A stretch of DNA of 5,189 nt, from positions 1 to 5,189 of the forward strand of contig PXSC01000075.1 of assembly GCA_003023535.1 (NCBI GenBank), in the 5' to 3' direction. Origin of the DNA: Halobacteriales archaeon QS_9_70_65 (lineage in GTDB: Archaea > Halobacteriota > Halobacteria > Halobacteriales > Haloarculaceae). Both the position numbers and the translations under genes were made by a program. Positions within the stretch are counted from its first letter, which is position 1; the number at the start of each line of letters is the position of its first letter. Below, in pieces: positions 1 through 5,189 of this stretch. The notes under the pieces were generated by a model. That model did not search any database, was not told the DNA's origin, and was given only the letters and a program-made list of their open reading frames with translations.

Positions 1-2
1 AC

Positions 3-698
3 GTTCTCGACTACACCGAGCCGACGCTCGTGACGGCGTACACCGCCCACTTCGTCCACCACGCCGAGGCCCACCTGGCGACGAACCTCGCCAGTTACGC
101 GGTCGTCGTGCCGACGGCCTACCTGCTCTGTCTGTTCTCCGACCGCCGGCGGCTGTTCCGTGCGGCCTTCGTCTCGTTTCTGGTGGCGCTGCCGTTCGGG
201 CTGTCGGCGCTGAACCTGCTGTTCATCCGCCGGGCCGTCACCTACGGCTTCTCCGGCGTCGTGATGGGTTACTTCGGGCTGCTGACGCTGGCGCTGTTCT
301 GCTACGTCGAGCAGCAGACCGGAGTCGACGCCGGCGAGCGGCACGCCCCGGCGGTGTTCTTTCTCGGCACCGCGGTCATCGGCGCCGCCGTCGCCCCGAC
401 GACGTCGGCCGGCGCCGCCGTCGCCGTCGCGGCGCTGGCCGTCGTCGGGCTCTACGCCCGCGGGCTGGTCGGCGCCGCCGACCCGCTCGCCCGGCTCCGG
501 TCGGGATTCGTCGGCGCGCCGCCGGGTCACCTGGAGCTGTGTACCGTCGGGACGCTGCTGTTCCTCGGCTACCCGCTGATCGCCTTCCCGACCGATCCCT
601 TCCGGGGCGGCGCCGTCGTCAACCTGTACACGCACCTCCTCGGCTACGCGCTGGGGTTCATCTCGGCGTACGGCTTCCGGCTGTTCCCGGGCCGCTGA
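3..698 (+). CDS. Rhomboid family intramembrane serine protease, 5' end missing
   Basis: Rhomboids cut substrate proteins within the membrane using a Ser/His dyad. The frame is open to the left edge, so the true start and first helix lie outside. A GTG at 30 is in frame, but the reading before it (VLDYTEPTL) is coherent, so I do not take it as the start. Residues are numbered from that GTG. The TM2 motif H10, H15 and N19 (FVHHAEAHLATN) has the spacing of GlpG H145, H150 and N154. GFSGVVMG at 73-80 carries the nucleophile S75. H202 in NLYTHLLGYALG is the catalytic base. Hydrophobic segments lie near 17-36, 44-66, 72-94, 105-123, 127-145, 168-188 and 196-214. S75 and H202 are 127 residues apart, against 53 in GlpG, which leaves room for about two extra helices. 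The gene ends in TGA and converges with the amidase. The family call is firm; the substrate is unknown. Confidence 0.88.
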   Translation, partial: VLDYTEPTLVTAYTAHFVHHAEAHLATNLASYAVVVPTAYLLCLFSDRRRLFRAAFVSFLVALPFGLSALNLLFIRRAVTYGFSGVVMGYFGLLTLALFCYVEQQTGVDAGERHAPAVFFLGTAVIGAAVAPTTSAGAAVAVAALAVVGLYARGLVGAADPLARLRSGFVGAPPGHLELCTVGTLLFLGYPLIAFPTDPFRGGAVVNLYTHLLGYALGFISAYGFRLFPGR

Positions 699-715
699 CC
701 CCCGGCCCGGTACCC

Positions 716-729
716 GCGGCCGGCGCCGC
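716..729. repeat. Short GC hairpin between convergent genes
   Basis: The 33-base gap between the two convergent stop codons is almost pure GC. It contains GCGGC-CGGC-GCCGC, a perfect 5-base-pair stem with a 4-base loop. It could slow polymerase from both sides, but no T tract follows on either strand, so calling it a terminator would be speculation. Such stems arise easily by chance at this GC content. Confidence 0.3.
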
Positions 730-731
730 CG

Positions 732-2177
732 TCAGCCGTCGGCGTCCGGGTACGACCACCCGACGGTCGCCTCGACGGCGGCGGCGACGCCCAGCAGCCG
801 CGGCTCGGCGAACGTCGGCCCGACGACCTGCATGCCGACCGGCAGCCCCTCGACCGTGCCGGCGGGGACGTCGACGACCGGGTGACCGGTCATGTTGAAC
901 GGCCACGCCAGCGTCCACGCCGTCGGGACGCCGCCGGTCGGCTCGCCGTCGATCGTCGCCGGGATCGGCTCGTCGTGGGTCAGCGGCGGCGTCGCGAGCG
1001 TCGGGCACACCAGCGCGTCGTACCCCTCGAGAACGTCCTCGACGGCGTGGTACAGCTCGGTGCGCGGGAGGTCCGCGGCCGCGCGGTCGGCGGCGTCGTT
1101 GCTCCGGCCCACCGAGACCAGCGTCCGTAGTTCCTGCGGCACCGCGTCGCCGTGCTCCTCAAGGAGGTCGATTCCGTGGTCGGCCTCCAGCTCGGCGGCG
1201 GCGGTCGCGAAGAACGTCGTCACCGCGAGGCTGTAGGCGTGGGTCAGCTCGCCCTCCGGCGGCGCGTCGACGTCGACGGACTCGACGGTCGCGCCCGCGG
1301 CCTCCAGGGCCGACAGCGTCTCCTCGACGGCCTCACGGACCGACGGTTCGACGGCGAAGATGTCCAGGTCCGGCGAGTACGCCAGCGTCAGCGCCGAGGG
1401 GTCGGGCGGGTCGGCGGCCGCCGGCCGGTAGCTCGCCGGCGTCGGGACGCCGAAGGGGTCGACCCGCGCCGGCCCGGCGAGGACGTCCAGCATCAGCCCG
1501 AGGCTCTCGACGTCGCGGGCCATCGGCCCCAGCACCCGGACCGGCGTGTGGCCGCGGTAACCGTTGGTCCGGCTGCCGCGCGGGACCAGCCCGAAGCTCG
1601 GCTTGACGGAGACGACGCCGCAGCAGGCCGCCGGAATCCGGAGCGAGCCGCCGACGTCCGTGCCGGTCGCCAGCGCACAGCAGCCGTCCGCCAGCGCCGC
1701 CGCCGCCCCGCCGGAGGAGCCGCCGGCGTTGCGGTCGAGGTCGAACGGCGTCGCCGTCGGCCCCTGCAGTTCGTTGTCCGTCCGCACCGAGTGGCCGAGT
1801 TCGGGCGTGTTCGAAGTGCCGACGACGACGGCACCGGCGGCCTCCAGCCGCTCGACGGTGACGCTCGTCTCCGCGGCGACGTCATCGGCCAGCGGCGCCA
1901 GCCCCTTCGTGTTGGGGACGCCGGCCTTCGACTCCGCGAGGTCCTTGACGGCGACCGGGACGCCGGCCAGCGGGAGTTCCTCGCCGTCGGCGACCCGCTC
2001 GCGGACGGCCGCCGCCCGCGAGCGGGCGCCGGACTCCAGCACCGACACGAAGGCGTTCGTCGGGTCGCCGCGGCGCTCGATCCGCTCGAGAAACGACTCG
2101 ATCACGTCGACGGGGTCGCGCCTCCCGGACCGGACGGCGTCGGCGATCTCGACGGCCGACGCGAAGTGCAGCGACAT
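732..2177 (-). CDS. Amidase (amidase signature family hydrolase)
   Basis: A 481-residue cytoplasmic hydrolase of the amidase signature family, which cleaves carboxamides through a Ser-cisSer-Lys triad. All three residues are visible: K78 in GVPVAVKDL, the cis-serine S154 in AGGSSGGA, and the nucleophile S178 in GTDVGGSLRIPA. The 24-residue gap from S154 to S178 is the family spacing. A C-terminal segment near 424-452 (WPFNMTGHPVVDVPAG...GLPVGMQVVG) is also typical. Length is normal and the reading is intact. The ATG start is supported by a TATA-like element about 27 bases upstream and by a normal N-terminus (SAVEIADAVRSGRRDPVDVIE). The family also holds GatA of the tRNA amidotransferase. No gatB or gatC is adjacent, so a general amidase is more likely, but GatA is not excluded by sequence alone. 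The substrate cannot be read from the sequence. Two Cys-Cys pairs (166-167 and 185-186) flank the nucleophile. It converges with the rhomboid gene and is separated by 240 bases from the transporter gene upstream. Confidence 0.92.
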   Translation of the reverse strand: MSLHFASAVEIADAVRSGRRDPVDVIESFLERIERRGDPTNAFVSVLESGARSRAAAVRERVADGEELPLAGVPVAVKDLAESKAGVPNTKGLAPLADDVAAETSVTVERLEAAGAVVVGTSNTPELGHSVRTDNELQGPTATPFDLDRNAGGSSGGAAAALADGCCALATGTDVGGSLRIPAACCGVVSVKPSFGLVPRGSRTNGYRGHTPVRVLGPMARDVESLGLMLDVLAGPARVDPFGVPTPASYRPAAADPPDPSALTLAYSPDLDIFAVEPSVREAVEETLSALEAAGATVESVDVDAPPEGELTHAYSLAVTTFFATAAAELEADHGIDLLEEHGDAVPQELRTLVSVGRSNDAADRAAADLPRTELYHAVEDVLEGYDALVCPTLATPPLTHDEPIPATIDGEPTGGVPTAWTLAWPFNMTGHPVVDVPAGTVEGLPVGMQVVGPTFAEPRLLGVAAAVEATVGWSYPDADG

Positions 2178-2201
2178 ACCCCGACTGACGGCGGCGAGCG
2201 G

Positions 2202-2209
2202 CTTATGTC
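2202..2209 (-). promoter_or_regulatory. TATA-like element of the amidase gene
   Basis: On the minus strand this reads GACATAAG, centred about 28 bases before the amidase ATG. That is the position expected of an archaeal TATA box for a leaderless transcript starting at or next to the ATG. No Shine-Dalgarno sequence precedes the ATG. This supports both the chosen start and separate transcription of the amidase from the transporter upstream. Confidence 0.5.
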
Positions 2210-2289
2210 TACGGCGCCGGGTCGGGATGGTGTTTCGTGAGAAGAGAGTAGCGCACTCCTGCGGTGACAGTGGTGTTTCCGAACGCCCG

Positions 2290-2343
2290 CTCGCTGTTTC
2301 ACGAGGCCTCCTTCACTACGTTCGCTTGGCCTCGCCGCGCGAG
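2290..2343. repeat. Nested inverted repeat
   Basis: The inner arms are CGAGGCC (2302-2308) and GGCCTCG (2328-2334), a 7-base-pair perfect stem around a 19-base loop. Outer arms CTCGC (2290-2294) and GCGAG (2339-2343) could extend the stem past small internal loops. It lies in non-coding DNA, on the transcript side downstream of the transporter gene. It may be a transcript-end structure or a repeat remnant. The function is unknown. Confidence 0.4.
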
Positions 2344-2417
2344 TGGTCGGCCCCGTTCGAATTCCCGCTCGATGTCTGCCGACCCCCCGGCTCTCCCGTG
2401 ATCAAATGTGGTCCGGG

Positions 2418-3605
2418 TCAGGCCTCGGCGGCCGCCGCCGGTCGCCGCCCTCCTACGGCACCGCCGACGGCCAGGGCGGCCTCGGCGCCGAGTAGCGCCG
2501 CCAGGACGCCGAAGGCGGCCGCCCAGCCGGCGACGTCCGACAGCGTCCCGACGACGACGCTGCCGAGCGAGCCGAGCACCATGTAGACGGTCCGGACCAG
2601 CCCGAAGCCGGCGGTGCGTTCGGCCTCGCTGAGGTGGTCGATGAACCGCGTCTGGATGGGCGCGCCCTACGACATCGCGACGCCGACCAGCGGCACCGCG
2701 GCGACGACGGCGAGCCCGGAGCCGGCGACGAGCGTCCCGTAGCCGACGACGCCGGTGCCGAAGGCGACCGCGGCGGCGGCGTCCCGACCGATCCGGTCGG
2801 AGAGCCCGCCCAGCGCCGGCTGGGTGACGCCGTGGACGACGAAGTACGCCGAGAACAGCAGGCCGGCCGTGCCGGCGGAGTAGCCGTGGTAGCCGACGAG
2901 AAAGGCCGGCAGAAACGACGCCGTCGCCTGCCAGCAGAAGGCGCCGCCGACCGCCATGACCGTCGTGTACCGGATGGCGGGCCGGCCCAGCAGCTCCCGC
3001 AGCGGGCCGAACTCGAACCGCGATCGCATCGACTCGCCCGGCCGGGCCGGTTCGGTCGGCCGGACCCGTGCTCGGAACAGCAGGAACACGGGTGCGGCGA
3101 CGGCGACGCCCAGCAGCATCGCCGACCGCCAGCCGTACCGGACGGCGACGGTCGCGGCGGCGACCGGCGCGACGAGCCCCGCCAGCGGCCCGCCGGCGAC
3201 GTGGACGCCGATCGCCCGGCCGACGTCGTCGAACTGCCGGGCGAGAAACGTCGTCGCGACGCTGTAGTGGAGGCCGGCGCCGACGCCGAGCCCGACGACG
3301 ACGACCGCGAAGACGGCGAACGTCGGCGCGACCGCCAGCGCCAGCCCCGCGACGGCCGTCGTGCCGACGGCCGCCAGGATGACCCGCCGCTCGCCGACCC
3401 GGTCGGCGAGGACGCCGCTGGGGAACTGCGCCAGGGCGTAGGCCGCCCACATGCCCGTCAGCGCGAGGCCGACGGCGCTCCGGGAGACGGAGAAGGCGGC
3501 GGTGACGTCCGGGACGACCGGGCTGATCGCCAGCCGGGCGACCATCGTCGCGGTGAAAGCCAGCGTACACAGCGTCAGGACGACGTAGCGGTAAGCAATT
3601 GCCAC
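2418..3605 (-). pseudogene. MFS transporter gene with an internal TAG stop
   Basis: Major facilitator permeases move small solutes across the membrane, usually by proton exchange. From a GTG at 3605 the frame gives 312 residues and then TAG at 2669-2667. The same frame continues for 82 codons to TGA at 2420-2418. The 395-codon total is the usual MFS length. Motif A, GVLADRVGERRV at 64-75, follows TM2, and its second-half echo GGLSDRIGR is at 266-274. About ten helices precede the stop, and the last two lie in the 82 codons after it (GLVRTVYMVLGSLGSVVVGTL and GWAAAFGVLAALLGAEAALA). The stop falls after TM10 in VGVAMS-stop-GAPIQTRF. One base change from TAC or TAT (Tyr), or from other near codons, would explain it. 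No frameshift accompanies it and the tail is not decayed, so it is a recent mutation, a sequencing error or readthrough. The substrate is unknown. The gene is divergent from the aldo/keto reductase. Confidence 0.85.
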
Positions 3606-3617
3606 TACCGGCGGTAG
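3605..3617. promoter_or_regulatory. Palindrome at the transporter start, possible operator
   Basis: CTACCG-G-CGGTAG is a perfect 6-base dyad about one central base. It ends on the first base of the transporter GTG start. Read on the minus strand it belongs to CGACCTACCGCCGGTAG, which closely resembles the sequence before the reductase ATG. A repressor bound here would cover the start of a leaderless transcript. The operator role is inference. Confidence 0.4.
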
Positions 3618-3627
3618 GTCGCCGCCG

Positions 3628-3633
3628 GCAAAC
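3628..3633 (-). promoter_or_regulatory. Weak TATA-like element of the transporter gene
   Basis: The minus strand reads GTTTGC, centred about 26 bases before the GTG start at 3605. It is the only T-rich stretch at the right distance in an otherwise GC-rich sequence. It resembles the archaeal TATA box only loosely, but agrees with a leaderless transcript beginning at the GTG. Confidence 0.3.
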
Positions 3634-3675
3634 CCCCTTGCGGTTCCGGCCAGCCGCCGCGGCGCGGGCGGATGT

Positions 3676-3690
3676 CACAACCGTTTTTGG
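3676..3690 (+). promoter_or_regulatory. BRE and TATA-like promoter of the aldo/keto reductase
   Basis: CACAACC (3676-3682) followed by GTTTTTGG (3683-3690) looks like a purine/A-containing BRE next to a T-rich TATA element. The T run is centred about 27 bases before the ATG at 3713. That distance fits a leaderless haloarchaeal transcript and supports 3713 over the upstream in-frame start at 3599. Confidence 0.55.
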
Positions 3691-3696
3691 CCTGCT

Positions 3697-3710
3697 CGAC
3701 CTACCCGTAG
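3697..3710. promoter_or_regulatory. CTAC...GTAG dyad before the reductase start, possible operator
   Basis: CGACCTACCCGTAG lies two bases before the ATG at 3713. It contains CTAC-CC-GTAG, a 4-base dyad, and shares CGACCTACC exactly with the minus-strand sequence before the divergent transporter start. The two copies point outward, as binding sites for one regulator of both genes would. This is inference from similarity and position. Confidence 0.35.
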
Positions 3711-3712
3711 AT

Positions 3713-4543
3713 ATGTCGCAACAGGAGCCGAGCGGCGCCCCCGAGCGCCACGGTATGCCCGTTCTCGGGCTCGGAACGTGGGAGAACGACGACGCCGAGC
3801 AGTGCGCCGAGTCGGTCCGGACGGCGCTGGAGACCGGCTACCGCCACATCGACACCGCCCAGATCTACCGGAACGAGGCGGCCGTCGGCGACGGCATCAC
3901 CGCCGCCGACGTCGACCGCGAGGAGATCTTCCTGGCGACGAAGGTGTGGATCGACGAACTCGGCGGCGACGACGTCGTCGACTCGGCGGCGGCCAGCCTC
4001 GAGCGGCTCGGCGTCGACTCCGTCGACCTGCTGTACGTCCACTGGCCGGCCGACGCCTACGACCCCGAGGAGACGCTTCCGGCCTTCGAGACGCTGTACG
4101 ACGACGGCCGGGTCGACCGCATCGGCGTCTCGAACTTCGAGCCCCGGCACATCGAGACCGCCCGGGAGACCATCGACGCACCGATCTTCGCCAACCAGGT
4201 GGAGGTTCACCCGCTGCTCCAGCAGGAGGAACTGCGGGAGTACTGCGACGACGTCGACGTCGAGCTGGTGGCGTACTCCCCGCTGGCCCGCGGAGAGGTG
4301 TTCGAAGCCCCCGAGCTACAGGAAATCGCGGAGAGACACGGCGTCAGCGAGGCGCAGGTGAGCCTGGCGTGGCTCCGGGAGAAGGGGATCACGGCCATCC
4401 CGAAGGCGACCGGCGCCGACCACATCGAGGACAACTGGGCGTCGCTCGGGCTCGAACTCGATAAGACGGACGTCGCCGAGATCGACGCCATCGACCGCGA
4501 GGTCCGGCAGGTCCACCCCGACTTCGCGCCCCGGGAGTGGTAA
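3713..4543 (+). CDS. Aldo/keto reductase
   Basis: A 276-residue cytoplasmic oxidoreductase of the aldo/keto reductase family, a TIM barrel that reduces aldehydes or ketones with NAD(P)H. The length matches the short prokaryotic type related to 2,5-diketo-gluconate reductase. The catalytic tetrad is complete: D47 (HIDTA), Y52 (IYRNE), K77 (ATKVW) and H110 (YVHWP). GVSNFE at 138-143, NQVEVHP at 161-167 and AYSPLARG at 187-194 are family blocks. The cofactor segment IPKATGADHIEDN starts at 229. It keeps K231, but has G234 and H237 where NADPH-preferring relatives have arginines. The ATG at 3713 is chosen over 3599 because the family N-terminus begins near MPVLGLGTW (15-23), the promoter sits just before it, and the 38 codons between are basic shadow sequence. 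The protein is acidic, as in halophiles. It is divergent from the transporter gene. The real substrate is unknown. Confidence 0.93.
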   Translation: MSQQEPSGAPERHGMPVLGLGTWENDDAEQCAESVRTALETGYRHIDTAQIYRNEAAVGDGITAADVDREEIFLATKVWIDELGGDDVVDSAAASLERLGVDSVDLLYVHWPADAYDPEETLPAFETLYDDGRVDRIGVSNFEPRHIETARETIDAPIFANQVEVHPLLQQEELREYCDDVDVELVAYSPLARGEVFEAPELQEIAERHGVSEAQVSLAWLREKGITAIPKATGADHIEDNWASLGLELDKTDVAEIDAIDREVRQVHPDFAPREW

Positions 4544-4554
4544 CCGACGGTCGG
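4544..4554. repeat. Palindrome directly after the reductase stop
   Basis: CCGAC-G-GTCGG begins at the base after the TAA. In RNA it would form a 4-base-pair stem with a 3-base loop. No T tract follows. It lies only a few bases before the TATA-like element of the next gene, so it could be a weak terminator or an operator. Function is not established. Confidence 0.35.
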
Positions 4555-4556
4555 AA

Positions 4557-4566
4557 CCTATTTGCC
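4557..4566 (+). promoter_or_regulatory. TATA-like element of the last gene
   Basis: CCTATTTGCC, with core TATTTG centred about 27 bases before the ATG at 4588, fits an archaeal promoter for a leaderless transcript. It suggests the membrane protein gene is transcribed separately from the reductase despite the 44-base gap. Confidence 0.5.
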
Positions 4567-4579
4567 ACCCCGTCCGGAG

Positions 4580-4589
4580 ATACCGGTAT
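4580..4589. promoter_or_regulatory. Perfect palindrome overlapping the last gene's start
   Basis: ATACCGGTAT is a perfect 10-base palindrome that includes the first two bases of the ATG at 4588. Its TACCGG core resembles the dyad at the transporter start. It could be an operator over a leaderless start, but a 10-base palindrome can also occur by chance. Confidence 0.3.
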
Positions 4590-5189
4590 GTCCGAGGGCG
4601 GCATCGTCGAGGGCGTCCGGGTCGACGTCGTGCGGCTCCACGAGACGTGGATGGAACTCGTCTTCCCGCGACAGCGGACCGCCGTCCACCGCGTGCTCGG
4701 CAAGTGGAAGCCCCGGACCCGGGCCGACGAGGTGAAGTACTACCTCTGGGGGGCCCTCGGCGTCCCGCTCGTCGCGGTGCTGTACCCGCTGCTGCTGGTC
4801 GGCGTCGCCGTCCGGTTCAACGCCCGCCGGTTCGACACCGCCTCGACGCGGCTCGGCGTCGTCGGCGTCGTCGTCCTGGCGGCGCTCGTCTGGGGGCTGT
4901 TGACGGCGGCGGCGCGGATCCGCTTCGACGAAGCGGGGTTCGTCGCCGTCGCCGCCGCCAGCACCGTCGCCGTGGTCTCGGCGGGCCTCGCGGCCGTGTT
5001 CAAGCGCGTCGGCGGCCGGGCGACGACCGTCGCCTTCGCCTACCCCTTCGCGATGAACGCGGTCTTCCTGCCGCCGGTGGTGGCCGCGCTGTACGACCCC
5101 GCCCTGGGCGTCGTCATCGAGCGGAGCACGGAGCTGGCGGAGTTCTTCCGGGACGACGTCTTCGTCGGGCCGCTGGACCCGGTCAGCGA
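4588..5189 (+). CDS. Unrecognised membrane protein, 3' end missing
   Basis: The frame from this ATG stays open for 200 codons to the right edge. I do not recognise the family with confidence. The first 50 residues are soluble and mixed in charge (VRLHETWMELVFPRQR at 15-30, then GKWKPRTRADE at 38-48). Hydrophobic segments follow near 53-76, 88-108, 117-138 and 146-169. The last visible part, 170-200, is soluble and acidic (RSTELAEFFRDD at 179-190). No catalytic or metal-binding motif is evident and there is no signal peptide. The start is supported by a TATA-like element 27 bases upstream, and third-position GC bias runs through the whole frame, so it is a real gene. It was identified by reading through the edge, since no stop codon is in the window. 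It follows the aldo/keto reductase on the same strand, but nothing shows a shared role. Confidence 0.8.
   Translation, partial: MSEGGIVEGVRVDVVRLHETWMELVFPRQRTAVHRVLGKWKPRTRADEVKYYLWGALGVPLVAVLYPLLLVGVAVRFNARRFDTASTRLGVVGVVVLAALVWGLLTAAARIRFDEAGFVAVAAASTVAVVSAGLAAVFKRVGGRATTVAFAYPFAMNAVFLPPVVAALYDPALGVVIERSTELAEFFRDDVFVGPLDPVS

Larger units (their letters stand above)
2178..2417. other. Intergenic stretch of reduced GC, no gene seen
   Basis: This 240-base gap lies downstream of the transporter and upstream of the amidase. GC falls to 57% in 2221-2280, against about 78% in nearby coding sequence. Beyond the amidase promoter I see a nested inverted repeat (2290-2343) and three TGTTTC boxes at 2231, 2274 and 2295. 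Frames that stay open through it give no recognisable protein. No T tract marks a terminator after the transporter. It may be a long regulatory region or the decayed remains of something inserted; the sequence does not decide between them. Confidence 0.55.

Noticed and set aside
390..480. Repeated GTCGCCGCC-type runs inside the rhomboid gene
   Set aside because: They are Ala/Val codons of hydrophobic helices in a GC-rich genome, not an independent repeat.
2355..2364. GTTCGAATTC, which resembles a tRNA T-loop
   Set aside because: The flanking bases do not form a 5-base-pair T-stem, and no acceptor stem or anticodon arm can be drawn around it.
1152..2586. Long plus-strand open frames (for example 1152-2240 and 1564-2586) opposite the amidase
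   Set aside because: They are Arg-, Ala- and Ser-rich low-complexity readings antisense to a gene with a complete catalytic triad. Long false frames are normal at this GC content.
2667..2669. Pyrrolysine encoded by the internal TAG
   Set aside because: The site is in a sugar- or drug-type transporter, not a methylamine methyltransferase. No pyl genes are in the window, and haloarchaea are not generally known to use it. A mutation or read error is simpler.
732..3605. Transporter and amidase as one operon
   Set aside because: They share a strand, but 240 bases separate them and the amidase has its own TATA-like element at the leaderless distance.
2634..3617. A 327-codon plus-strand frame opposite the transporter
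   Set aside because: The product is rich in Asp, Arg and Gly with no recognisable motif, and is antisense to the MFS gene.
2299..3678. A 459-codon minus-strand frame running through the transporter region without a stop
   Set aside because: It reads as runs of Arg, Gly, Ala and Pro with no domain, while the other minus-strand frame gives clear MFS helices and motif A.
3599..3712. Upstream start for the aldo/keto reductase at 3599
   Set aside because: The added 38 residues are basic and unlike the family. The frame covers the divergent promoters, and a TATA-like element points to the ATG at 3713.

Overview
The window looks like chromosomal DNA of a haloarchaeon (class Halobacteria). The coding parts are very GC-rich (78% in the 60 bases from 3961), the soluble proteins are rich in Asp and Glu, and codons strongly prefer G or C in the third position. 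Starts lack a ribosome binding site. Instead they have T-rich elements centred about 26 to 28 bases upstream, as expected for leaderless archaeal transcripts. I cannot assign a genus.

Layout from left to right: (1) the 3' part of a rhomboid intramembrane protease gene on the plus strand, cut by the left edge; (2) converging on it after 33 bases, an amidase-signature enzyme on the minus strand; (3) a 240-base non-coding stretch of lower GC that holds the amidase promoter and small repeats; (4) on the minus strand, a 12-helix major facilitator (MFS) transporter gene interrupted by one in-frame TAG, after which 82 more codons of normal transporter sequence follow; (5) a 107-base divergent intergenic region; (6) an aldo/keto reductase on the plus strand; (7) after 44 bases, the first 200 codons of an unrecognised membrane protein on the plus strand, cut by the right edge.

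The genes do not form an evident pathway. Each complete gene appears to have its own promoter, and the strands alternate. The best evidence for co-regulation is at the divergent transporter/reductase pair: each start codon is abutted by a CTAC...GTAG dyad inside a shared CGACCTACC sequence. A similar TACCGG-type palindrome overlaps the start of the last gene.

I see no CRISPR array, RNA gene, integrase or transposase, and no clear sign of a new defence or metabolic system. The points most worth a second look are the internal TAG in the transporter, the rhomboid with apparent extra helices between its catalytic residues, and the start-site dyads.
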